A stretch of DNA of 11,817 bases from Euperipatoides rowelli. Its lineage: Eukaryota > Onychophora > Udeonychophora > Euonychophora > Peripatopsidae. The stretch is taken from the NCBI GenBank assembly GCA_003024985.2, contig PXIH01S0003755.1. One strand, given 5' to 3'. This document shows positions 1 to 6,682 of the stretch, in pieces. The position numbers and the translations under genes were made by a program. The notes under the pieces were generated by a model. That model did not search any database, was not told the DNA's origin, and worked only from the letters and a program-made list of their open reading frames with translations. Numbering within the stretch: position 1 is the stretch's first letter; each line of letters begins with the position of its first letter.

Positions 1-20
1 TTCTTAGCTTGCTATAACAG

Positions 21-52
21 CAACTTAAAAGCCTGTCAACTTAAAAGCCCGT
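21..52. repeat. Tandem 16-bp direct repeat, two units
   Basis: Two adjacent copies of CAACTTAAAAGCCYGT (21-36 and 37-52) differ at one base. A third partial copy (CTTAAAAGCCC) lies at 175-185. Function is unknown. It may be the edge of a dispersed element that begins before the window. Confidence 0.7.
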
Positions 53-106
53 CAAAAATGACGGTTTCTGTCCATAGATGTCGCTGTAAGCAGCGTGATA
101 GACATC
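49..106. repeat. Two small inverted repeats (hairpins)
   Basis: CCGTCA (49-54) and TGACGG (59-64) form a 6-bp stem with a 4-nt loop. Further on, CGCTG (82-86) and CAGCG (91-95) pair around a TAAG loop, and flanking GATGT/ACATC adds an outer 5-bp stem across a 6-nt bulge. They could be remnants of mobile-element ends. No RNA family is recognised. Confidence 0.4.
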
Positions 107-718
107 ATGACCAAACTGGCCTTTTATTATATTGGATTGTTTAAATAATATTTGATTGTTTATGTAAATACTAGCTTAAAAGCCCATTGTAAATTGAAAT
201 AAACAACAGGCTTTAGTTAACCCTCCGGCCTCCTATACAAAACCCCCTCCCGTAATGCCACTTCTCCCCATCTCCTCTCCCCATTTATTGTTTTAAAAAC
301 AAAAAACTGCTATTTGCAAAAAGATTTTAAATATAAATCTCTTAATGTTTCAAAATATTCAAAAGAAACAAATATTTGGTTTTATTATCAGAATTACACT
401 ATACAGTATCATATCTTATTGTTTAATATTAGAAAAAAAATTATAATAATACGAATTTCATGCATCACGTTTAGATTTTTTTATTGGTTTATAATAATAA
501 ACTCGTGCATGCACACATCTATAAAAGGTGAGTGAACCTTGCTCAATTATCCTATATACTAATTGAAATAGCATGTTACGAAGCCAGTAACAGCGCCATC
601 TAACAGGATTATTCAACATTTTTTCTTCTCTTAGATCACTGTTATATATTAAAAAAAAAGGTTGGGTGCCCGTGTAACGGGTTTAAAAGATCGGCGCGGG
701 AACTATTTTTAGAAACTT
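107..718. other. No gene recognised; AT-rich with a C-rich tract
   Basis: This stretch holds a cytosine-rich tract at about 220-290, AT-rich sequence to about 500, and a small CCCGT/ACGGG hairpin with a 3-nt loop at 669-681. A 73-codon open frame at 314-535 is rich in Ile, Phe, Tyr and Lys, as expected from translated AT-rich DNA, and has no recognisable domain. Confidence 0.6.
518..532 (+). promoter_or_regulatory. TATA-box-like motif overlapping a splice-donor-like motif
   Basis: CTATAAAAGG at 519-528 is a good match to an animal TATA box. It runs directly into AAAAG|GTGAGTG, which matches the 5' splice-donor consensus. Only one reading can be functional, and neither has a supported transcript here. 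Downstream I see no clear initiator or coding exon, and upstream the open frame looks non-coding. Chance occurrence in AT-rich DNA is quite possible. Confidence 0.2.
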
Positions 719-1079
719 TAAGTGGTGNTCAGAGGTCATCTAAAGAAGGCTACTTAGTCAGCGTCCGGTCTAGTGTTCGAACTCCTTGGTTGCAGGAGCT
801 TAGCTTCTGGCAGCCATCAAAATCCAGGTCCCATCCCCCGAATCTTCGCTCTGCTGAACTTTTTATACTGGTAGGTAGTCAAGGGCGTCCAAACTGTGTT
901 GAATTTGGTCTGATAGGTCGCCGTCCCTTGTCTTTTGTTTGACCAAAAATGGTCTAATCATACTAGTTCTTAATTCTGTCCAAGAACAACTATGTTGAAG
1001 CTCCCTCATGTAAACATGAGTGATGCAGTATGGGAAGAGCAGTTATGTTATTTTCTTTTGAATTGACTGACTATTTTTG
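719..1079. other. Less AT-rich unassigned block
   Basis: Base composition is clearly more balanced here than in the flanks, especially at 750-930, as often seen in mobile-element bodies. GTGTTCGAACTCC at 773-785 resembles a Pol III B box with one inserted base, but no credible A box was found on either strand at the right spacing. No protein similarity was recognised in the frames read. It may be a degraded repeat. Confidence 0.3.
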
Positions 1080-1202
1080 CAAAGACAATTACTAAAAAAA
1101 AAATTACACAAGGAAAAAAAAAAGTTATTTACAATTAAATTTTTAAAATATTTATCTTTAACTCCTCTCTTTTTAAACAACATTGTGTATAGTATACACA
1201 CG
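1080..1202 (-). repeat. R1 repeat, copy 1 (inverted relative to 5742-5864)
   Basis: The reverse complement matches 5742-5864 almost base for base over about 120 bp, with only a few differences and small homopolymer length changes. One end carries the quasi-palindrome TGTGTATAGTATACACA (1184-1200). The body contains two long A/T runs. Similarity stops abruptly at both ends. No coding capacity is recognised, so a short non-autonomous mobile element is a reasonable guess. The 124-codon minus-strand frame crossing it (1043-1417) is read through repeat DNA and is not a credible gene. Confidence 0.8.
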
Positions 1203-1584
1203 TTGTAGGTAACAAATATGATCATTATTAATAGCCTAAGTTCTATAAGCCTTGTACTTGTAGACAATGTGCATATTTTGGAAACAAAATAATGTATGTG
1301 GTCGTTTAGTCTGTGTAATTTTAGAACATAGCCCCCATCCCAGCAGGTATGTCTTAAATTTGCTGTGGCCACCTCTGCTCCCACGCCAGTGCTAAATAGC
1401 GCGAGTTTCGGAGTCATGTGACCGTACGAATAACTATATATATCGTACTGGAATGTAATTTCAGTCTACTTGAGTTAAATAGTCATCCAGATAGAATAGA
1501 GTTAAAAAGGGGGGAGGGGAGACTCTATGAGCAGGACTTTTGCCAGCCCGATGAAGTCTTACCATATTTTAGTATCTGACACAA
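1203..1584. other. No gene recognised
   Basis: The stretch 1330-1420 is less AT-rich and contains CCACCTCTGCTCCCACGCC, followed by a GGGG-rich run at 1508-1520. No RNA gene, splice-bounded exon or known repeat could be supported. Confidence 0.5.
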
Positions 1585-1691
1585 GTTAAATCATTATAAA
1601 GAAAACAGCTGTAGAAACTGTTTCATCATAAAATTAATCTCAGACCCAAAAAATGTGAAGTTTCAATTTGTAATCTAAGACAGGATAGCAA
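1585..1691 (+). repeat. R2 dispersed repeat, copy 1
   Basis: This matches 8025-8131 in the same orientation at roughly 85-90% with small indels. Shared blocks include GTTAAATCATTA, AAAGAAAACAGCTGTAGAAA, ATTAATCTCAGACCC and TTTCAATTTGTAATCT. Similarity begins at GTTAAATC and ends after GGATAGCAA. No open frame is shared, so I cannot say whether it is a SINE body, a LINE untranslated region or another element. Confidence 0.75.
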
Positions 1692-1710
1692 TAGTCTTAA
1701 TTTTATCTTT

Positions 1711-1795
1711 AAAATAACTTTTTTTTATGCATTTAAAAAAAAAAATTTCCAGTGGAATTTTTTTTTTTTAGTAATTATCTTTGAAAATCAATAAT
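1711..1795 (+). repeat. R1 repeat, partial diverged copy
   Basis: AATAACTT plus a T run, then CAGTGGAA plus a T run, then AGTAATTATCTTTGAAAAT parallels 5815-5875 (TTGTGGAA, T run, AGTAATTGTCTTTGAAAAT). An extra block of about 15-20 bp sits between the T runs. It is in the same orientation as the 5742 copy and lacks the palindromic end. Because much of the match is homopolymer, confidence rests on the GTGGAA and AGTAATTRTCTTTGAAAAT blocks. Confidence 0.6.
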
Positions 1796-1842
1796 AATAT
1801 CATCAAATGTTATTTTGCAAATAACATTTGATGATGATATTT
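1796..1842. repeat. Near-perfect hairpin with 3-nt loop
   Basis: CATCAAATGTTATTT (1801-1815) is the exact reverse complement of 1819-1833, separated by three bases. The arms continue outward as AATAT against ATATT, with one extra GAT triplet on the right side. It directly abuts the partial R1 copy. Such a small loop is typical of DNA palindromes and inverted duplications. No Dicer-type precursor can be claimed from sequence alone. Confidence 0.8.
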
Positions 1843-2098
1843 GCAAAAAGTAGTAAACATAATAGATTATAATCTTGTTTTATTACTTATATTATTACCA
1901 TCAAGCTTAAACAACCAGAGCTAATCATGATAGGTTACGTAGGGTCCTCTTCTTGATTGATGCTAATTAACTGATCAGACTTTCTATTTTATTTACTTAA
2001 ATATCTTTCTTGCATATCAAGTTTCATATCACAGTTTTATATGTATTAAAAATTTACAAAGTAATGTACTGTATATGTTTTTGTTTTTTTTAAACTAT
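1843..2098. other. No gene recognised
   Basis: AT-rich sequence with no supported exon, RNA gene or recognised repeat. It separates the two hairpins. Confidence 0.5.
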
Positions 2099-2156
2099 AA
2101 CATTCAAAATTAGTAATTCGATCTAGAAACACTAGATCGAATTACTAATGAATGTT
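2099..2156. repeat. Near-perfect hairpin with 5-nt loop
   Basis: ATTAGTAATTCGATCTAG (2109-2126) is the exact reverse complement of 2132-2149, with loop AAACA. The arms continue as AACATTC (2099-2105) against GAATGTT (2150-2156) after a 3-nt bulge on the left, giving about 25 paired bases. The stem sequence is unrelated to the hairpin at 1796-1842. Confidence 0.85.
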
Positions 2157-2440
2157 TTTTAAACATGCAGAGTGAGTTAAACCAGCCTTTTAATGATTAC
2201 TAAACATAAATCTAAAGAATTTATTTGACGAAAACAATTTTTCAGTAATTATTTAGTAAAAACAAAATTCAAATTTCTACTTACAAAAAAAACAAACAAA
2301 CCAGTATGCACATAAATAAAACTTTTTTTTTTAGACATAAATGAAAGAAATACTAATATTCATAATTGCTTACCCCCCCTACCCCCTGAAAACAAAATAA
2401 GTAAGTCAACTTACTGTACGGTACATATAAAGGGATATCT
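2157..2440. other. No gene recognised; AT-rich with short C runs
   Basis: Contains CCCCCCC/CCCCC runs at 2373-2386 and a TGTACGGTACA motif near 2415-2425 that recurs in expanded form near 9553. Nothing coding is supported. Confidence 0.5.
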
Positions 2441-2482
2441 GGCAGTTTGGTCTGTTCATTAGAGCACTGGCGTGCTAACTAA
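2441..2482 (+). repeat. tRNA-like 5' half (tRNA-Ile-like), truncated
   Basis: The segment TTAGAGCACTGGCGTGCTAAC resembles the D arm and anticodon region of animal tRNA-Ile (compare the usual TTAGAGC...GTGCTAATAAC). The preceding GGTCTGTT is a poor match to an A box. No T arm or B box follows. The sequence switches at about 2483 to LINE coding sequence. It may be a SINE head, a tRNA fragment captured during retrotransposition, or chance. Confidence 0.3.
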
Positions 2483-2590
2483 GACATAATTCAAAAAAGA
2501 GCCGTTAAAATAATACTAGGTCCCAGTTATTCAGGATATGAGGATTCCCTCCACATTCTGGGGCTTAAATCTTTGTCCGACANTATTTAA
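2483..2590 (+). pseudogene. LINE reverse transcriptase C-terminal fragment (Jockey/CR1-like), decayed
   Basis: The plus-strand frame from 2483 reads DIIQKRAVKIILGPSYSGY, then EDSLHILGLKSLSD, then a stop at 2588. The pattern IQKRAxxIILGPxYxxYxxxLxxLGLxSL is characteristic of the region just after the catalytic core of non-LTR retrotransposon reverse transcriptases of the Jockey/CR1 group. The catalytic part itself is absent. About 35 codons remain out of an ORF2 that is normally many hundreds of residues. A possible continuation in the same frame (KM.K.FAF) is too decayed to rely on. The N at 2583 lies within it. This is a dead 5'-truncated copy. Confidence 0.8.
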
Positions 2591-3256
2591 AAATGAAATA
2601 ATTTGCCTTTTAACTATTCCCTCTTAAAATTAATGCTATCATTATCCATTAAGCTAAACTGATTTCAAGGAATTGACCCAATTTATTGCAATTCTTGCAG
2701 ATGCATCATGTACTATAGCATAAGCTGCAGCATGTTATATGTAGCCTTCTGTTATGACTTTACAATGCTAAATTCTTCCTCAACATTATGAAATATTAGC
2801 TGGTGAAGATAGACTATCGATATTCATAATATATAGTAGGGAAAATTATTGATTTATGACAACTGAAGAATTCACTGATAGACACAATTCAGGTCATATG
2901 CCATTTGCCTGTTTTATTACTACAGTAGAATGACTTTTTATTTTTTTTAACAAACATTCTTTAAAGGACAACCATATCTTTTTAAAATAAAAATATGTAG
3001 CGTAGAATGTGGTCAAAGGGAGGCGCCCAACAAATAAGAATACCATCCCTATTTCTCAGTCAAAGTTAGGTAAAGTATGCCATTGTCAAACAAGTGCCAT
3101 CACCACACTTAAACTGTTTGACCACTCTGAAGGAAATCCCAGCTGTGCCATGCAACAACTCCCCTCTAAATTTTACCTCATCTAAGGTTGAGAGTGTTAT
3201 CATATAACAGCGCCCGGTCAAAATTATATTGCCATCTTAGATTCTGATCAGGGTTC
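2591..3256. other. No gene recognised
   Basis: The first part may be the decayed 3' remainder of the upstream LINE fragment. At 3000-3180 the sequence is less AT-rich, but no exon, RNA gene or repeat was recognised. The 91-codon minus-strand frame at 3178-3453 is an artefact of reading through a GTAGTG/CACTAC cluster and an A-rich satellite. Confidence 0.5.
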
Positions 3257-3335
3257 AGAAGTAGTGCACTACTTGTAGTGCCACTACTGTAGCACACTAC
3301 TTTTTTGAGTAGTGACTGAGTAGTTTCACTACATT
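3257..3335. repeat. Cluster of GTAGTG/CACTAC motifs with 14-bp palindrome
   Basis: GTAGTG occurs at 3261, 3275 and 3309, and CACTAC at 3267, 3282, 3295 and 3327. AGTAGTGCACTACT (3260-3273) is a perfect 14-bp palindrome. The hexamers are in both orientations and unevenly spaced, so this is not a plain microsatellite. Dense subterminal motifs in both orientations are typical of transposase-binding regions of some DNA transposons such as hAT elements. That reading is inference. Confidence 0.45.
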
Positions 3336-3391
3336 TACAGCAGNAATTGATTGCAAGATTTGACCAGGACAGAGAAATCAACTTAAATAAA

Positions 3392-3461
3392 ACCATGTAA
3401 AAAAAAAAACATGTAAAAAAAAACCATGTAAAAAAAACGTAAAAAAATACCATGTAAAAAA
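3392..3461 (+). repeat. Minisatellite, ACCATGT + A-run units
   Basis: There are about five imperfect units of ACCATGTAAAAAAA with a period of roughly 12-16 bp. Units vary in A-run length and one is shortened to ACGTAAAAAAAT. The array ends exactly where the second LINE RT fragment begins. Confidence 0.85.
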
Positions 3462-3732
3462 GGCGGTTAAAATTATTCTTGGCAATTTGTATGAAGATTA
3501 TAATCAGGCTCTTTATTTTTAAACATCACTTCTTTAGAGGATATAAGACATTCTTCTCTTGTAAAATTTACCTGGCAGTTTATGAATATTTATAAATCAT
3601 ATTTACCAGTTAACCAGGGTTCAATTTCTAATCATTTAACTAGAAATGCCAATAAATTGAAGAAATCTTTTATTAGAACAATTAGATAGTCATTCTTCAA
3701 TCCCTAAAATGATTGAAATATATATTAATTGA
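3457..3732 (+). pseudogene. LINE reverse transcriptase C-terminal region (Jockey/CR1-like), frameshifted
   Basis: Three frames carry consecutive parts of one protein. First comes KKAVKIILGNLYEDYNQALY (3457-3519), ending in a stop. From 3522, another frame reads NITSLEDIRHSSLVKFTWQF, then YLPVN and NHLTRNANKLKKSFIRTIR, stopping at 3687. From 3682 a third frame reads LDSHSSIPKMIEIYIN and stops at 3730. The order (AVxIILG..Y..Y..AL, then SLE..R....KF, then TRNANKLK, then S.IP....N and stop) matches the C-terminus of Jockey/CR1-group reverse transcriptases, including the natural ORF2 end. At least two frameshifts and a stop make it inactive. What follows (3733 to about 3852, ending in TTCAATAAAT) may be its 3' untranslated region. 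Confidence 0.82.
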
Positions 3733-3852
3733 TATTTGTTGTTTAATTTATTTATAATCTTGTAACTTGAAATCTATATCTGTTTGGCTAAGTTTTCTTG
3801 TCATGAAACAATCATTGTAATGTAATAATAATTATGTTTTCTTTTCAATAAA
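3733..3852 (+). other. Probable LINE 3' untranslated remnant
   Basis: This AT-rich stretch directly follows the natural-looking end of the decayed ORF2. It contains GTAATGTAATAATAATTATG and ends in a CAATAAAT sequence that includes a polyadenylation-type AATAAA (about 3846-3853). No target-site duplication could be paired, because the 5' junction lies in a minisatellite. Confidence 0.4.
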
Positions 3853-4898
3853 TGNGAGGGCATCTTTGTGTCTGTTTTGCCACTTTTTGACTAGGCCTAG
3901 TGAGCGACCTTGCTCTTTAGCATGTTTCAATGTAAAATACATTAGTCTTATTTCAAATCATAATATAATTGTTAATGGAATAAAGTATAAATATTTGTTT
4001 TATTTCTACTAAAGATTTTAAGTTATAACAGCAATGATGAAAAAAAAATCATAACTAGCTTATATGGGGCTTGCTAGCAACAATTTACCCAACTGGTCCC
4101 ACTGTGCCAATCCACCACTGGTGATCTTCCAGATCCTACATTAGAGAATAAACAGTACAATGTAAAGTAAAAATTTGTAAATAGTTATAAAGACATTTGA
4201 GTTAAAATAAAAATATTAAAAATGCTGTAAATACGGTAAGACACTTATGTTTTTAAAAAAATGTAAGAGTTGGTGCTTGAAAGTGCTAAAGGAAATGAGT
4301 CAGATTGGGTGGGAGACCATTCTATACATTGGGCGCAAGATTAGAAAATTTTGTGGAAGCCTGAATGATGTTCATTGGACTAACATACAAGCTTTTGATT
4401 CAGGATGTCTCTGTGCATGTGTGAACATCTGTCATTAGATAAACAATCATTAATTAATAAATGCATTACTTCCACATGACACAACACATCTTATGCAAAT
4501 TTCCAGGTCATGATGCAGACTTCTAATTATATAAAAATGCAAATTTTAGAATCCCTTTTCATTTCAAAACACAAACCAACCCTTAATAAGAAACTACAGG
4601 TTTATAGTTAATCTCTACCAGCCTACAATAGAATAAGTTTTTTTTTCCTTCGGCTATTGGTATGTAGAATTTTTCATTTTTTAAATAAGTTACTCATATA
4701 TCATTATTTGTCATGCTCATTTTTGTTTTTCATTTGTTTGAAAATAGTATTGTCTTGATCTGTTTGTTTCTGTAAAGTGAAAGTCAGTATTGTCTTGACA
4801 TTGTTTTTATGCTTTCGTTGGATGGATTGTTTCTAATAAAATTGATACCTTTTTATCATTAAAAATTGCTTACTGTTTTTGTGTTATCACCGTTCTTC
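3853..4898. other. No gene recognised
   Basis: Over 1 kb of AT-rich sequence. An AGTATTGTCTTGA 13-mer is repeated near 4747 and 4786. CTAGC and GCTAG flank a 13-nt spacer near 4045-4070. The 63-codon frame at 4247-4438 has no recognisable domain or splice context and is probably incidental. Confidence 0.5.
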
Positions 4899-4916
4899 AA
4901 TAATAATAATAATAAT
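4899..4916. repeat. (AAT)6 microsatellite
   Basis: Six perfect AAT units followed by GTAT. A simple repeat without other context. Confidence 0.9.
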
Positions 4917-5332
4917 GTATTATATAGATAAATTATATTTCTGAATAAAAATCAATCTTCCGATATTCTAATTATTTGAGACATTCATCTTTTGTCATCA
5001 ATGAAGGACAAGCTTTGTTTACTGTATTAATAAAGGCATCATTTAACTAGACTTGCACAATAATGACGAAGTTTTGGAATTTAAAAAATAAGGTAGCTTC
5101 AGCTAGAGTGAAGGAATTTCTGTTCTTTTTTTATTTCTTCCCAATGAAAAAATTTTATGAATAATTAATGAAGAAAAGCTGGTGCCACCATATAAACGAA
5201 CTAGCTGACCCCCTAGAGCAGTACGATCTAGAGGGCAGCACACAACCACTTTTTGTTAAATGCTTAATACTATACAATGATTGGGATAAACTCTACAACA
5301 ATAATGGACCTAATTTACTTCAAACAGTGCCG
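4917..5332. other. No gene recognised; one weakly protein-like open frame
   Basis: AT-rich sequence. From 5168 a 62-codon plus-strand frame has a fairly balanced composition (for example INELADPLEQYDLEGS and KCLILYNDWDKLYNNN), unlike the poly-Phe/Lys/Ile frames elsewhere. It lacks a recognised family, splice sites or upstream context, and its end runs into the R3-like repeat. It could be a fragment of an old transposable-element protein or chance. Confidence 0.3.
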
Positions 5333-5386
5333 CATTTACCGCTTTGCCGCCTGTAGGCAAAATTATTGCTGCCGCCTTTTTTACGG
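5333..5386 (-). repeat. R3-like repeat, diverged copy
   Basis: The reverse complement contains TTGCCTACAGGCGGCAAAGC and then TGCGGCAC, paralleling TTGCCTACAGTGGCAAAATT and AGCGGCAAAA at 6473-6506. Identity is roughly 70-75% over about 40 bp. GCCGCC-rich sequence is unusual in this AT-rich window, supporting a shared origin with the other R3 copies at 6415-6510 and 9403-9472. Confidence 0.45.
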
Positions 5387-5741
5387 TTGGGAGNAAGCCT
5401 TTTTTGTTTATATCACTCCCCTTCATGGAAATTATATTTACAAATAAAAGATTTTATATTTTCAAGTTGGTTTTCCGCTTCCTGCTTTCGTTTGTAATGG
5501 GCGTATTAGTAACTAAAATACATCCATTATAATACACACATATGTATAGAAAGACATTTGAATTGAACTTACTTCAAATAGAATCAATTTATATTTAAAA
5601 AAAAAAAGGTCTAGGGATTTAAACTTGATGCAGCATTTATGCAATTAAAGGTACTACAGTAAGACATGAAGATTTTCCAACAGGCACTACGTATAGTAAA
5701 CACTATCATTTCTAAACTATAACACGGCAAAATAGCTCCGC
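5387..5741. other. No gene recognised
   Basis: AT-rich sequence with an A11 run near 5597-5608. The 62-codon frame at 5344-5532 starts inside the R3-like repeat and has no recognisable domain. Confidence 0.5.
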
Positions 5742-5864
5742 CATGTGTATACTATACACAATGTTGTTTAAAAAGAGAGGAGTTAAAGATAAATATTTTA
5801 AAAATTTAATTGTAAATAACTTTTTTTTTTCCCTTGTGGAATTTTTTTTTAGTAATTGTCTTTG
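5742..5864 (+). repeat. R1 repeat, copy 2
   Basis: Nearly identical to the reverse complement of 1080-1202. It begins with the quasi-palindrome TGTGTATACTATACACA (5744-5760), continues through AATGTTGTTTAAAAAGAGAG, and ends at AGTAATTGTCTTTG. The high identity between two copies about 4.5 kb apart implies recent duplication or gene conversion, while the third copy (1711-1795) is clearly older. It carries no coding frame. Confidence 0.8.
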
Positions 5865-6082
5865 AAAATAAATAATTAAAAAAAACCCATTTCATTTGAT
5901 GTTTAAAGAATGGTTTAAATACCTACATTTTGGGTTTTATTTTTTACATGGGAGACAATTGCCCCTCCTCCCCCCCCCCCCATCCCTTTTTGGATGCCCT
6001 TGGTANGTTAAAACAGCATGGACAGTTAATGTAAATAGTTGTAAATAAAGATAAACCAAAGAATTAGAAGATATATTTTATA
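5865..6082. other. No gene recognised; C12 tract
   Basis: Contains a CCCCTCCTC plus C12 run ending at 5981, embedded in AT-rich DNA, and an ATTTCATTTGATG block near 5888-5901 that echoes the hairpin arms at 1801-1833. Confidence 0.5.
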
Positions 6083-6231
6083 TTCTAGTTTATTTTAACA
6101 ACAGCAAAATATCAGCAGTATTTACATTCTTATTCATTTGTAAAAAGCTCTTCCAGTTAATTTCTAGTGTCTTATTTTAACAACGACATTCTTATTCATT
6201 TGTTAGCTGGCAGCAGGCTCTTCCAGTTAAT
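6083..6231 (+). repeat. Tandem duplication of about 75 bp
   Basis: Unit 1 (6083-6161) and unit 2 (6162-6231) share TTCTAGT, TTATTTTAACAAC, ACATTCTTATTCATTTGT and CTCTTCCAGTTAAT in the same order. Unit 2 lacks an internal block of about 18 bp and has a small insertion (TAGCTGGCAGCAGG). Confidence 0.85.
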
Positions 6232-6307
6232 AGTCAGGGCCATGACCATGCCGGTTCTTCTTTCATTTTTACATTTTTTTGAGAAGCTTATACTATACAG
6301 TATCTGT

Positions 6308-6682
6308 GTTTATACCCTACAGTTCGACTTTTGCTTCATGGTAAGGGTACTTTTTTTAAAAGCTTAAAGTAAAAATTATCCAATTTTAATAATTTTTTGC
6401 ATAGTTTTGCATAATTGTAAAATTACTACTTTGAAGTCAGTGCCATATATCCCAATAGGCAAAATAGGCACTTGCCTACAGTGGCAAAATTTAGAAGCGG
6501 CAAAAAATCGGAAAAAAAATAAAATAATTTTTTTTTGATTTTCTATAAATATAATCATTTATCTTTAAAACTATGCAAAAATTATTAAAATCAGATAATT
6601 TTTACTATTTTTACTTTAAGTTTTAAAAAAAAAAAGTACCCTTAGTTACCCTGAAGTGAAAGTTGAACTGTAGGGTATAAAC
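6308..6682. mobile_element. Foldback-type element with ~100-115-bp inverted arms
   Basis: The left arm (6308-6408) and right arm (6567-6682) are inverted copies. Both contain GTTTATACCCTACAGTTC, an AAGGGTACTTTTTT block, CTTAAAGTAAAAAT, and a TTTTAATAATTTTTTGCATAG-type end (rule-of-eye identity about 80%, with A/T-run indels). A TTTGAGA block outside each arm suggests the left arm was interrupted by about 20 bp. The 158-bp loop carries the R3 70-bp module. There is no transposase frame; minus-strand 6376-6558 is a translation of repeat DNA. Target-site duplications were not identified. Confidence 0.7.
6415..6510 (+). repeat. R3 repeat inside the foldback loop
   Basis: Bases 6415-6484 are the reverse complement of 9403-9472 with one mismatch in 70. 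The GGCAAAATTTAGAAGCGGCAAA segment that follows (to about 6510) is absent from the 9403 copy but resembled by 5333-5372. Family identity is unknown. Confidence 0.8.

Noticed and set aside
314-535. 73-codon plus-strand frame
   Set aside because: Its composition (Ile, Tyr, Phe, Lys) is what AT-rich DNA gives by chance, and there is no recognisable domain.
773-785. Possible B box GTGTTCGAACTCC
   Set aside because: It has an inserted base and no A box at a suitable distance on either strand.
1043-1417. 124-codon minus-strand open frame, the longest in the window
   Set aside because: Its C-terminal part is a translation of the R1 repeat and its A/T runs. No domain, splice site or codon signal supports it.
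3178-3453. 91-codon minus-strand frame
   Set aside because: It runs through the A-rich minisatellite (giving poly-Phe) and the GTAGTG/CACTAC cluster.
3392-3461. CRISPR-like array
   Set aside because: Units are short, A-rich and imperfect with no unique spacers. It is a minisatellite in eukaryotic DNA.
5168-5356. 62-codon frame as a real gene
   Set aside because: It has protein-like composition, but no recognised family, no splice context, and it runs into an R3-like repeat.
5961-5981. Pyrimidine/C-run as a regulatory triplex or promoter element
   Set aside because: A simple homopolymer tract with no gene nearby. It is common in such genomes.
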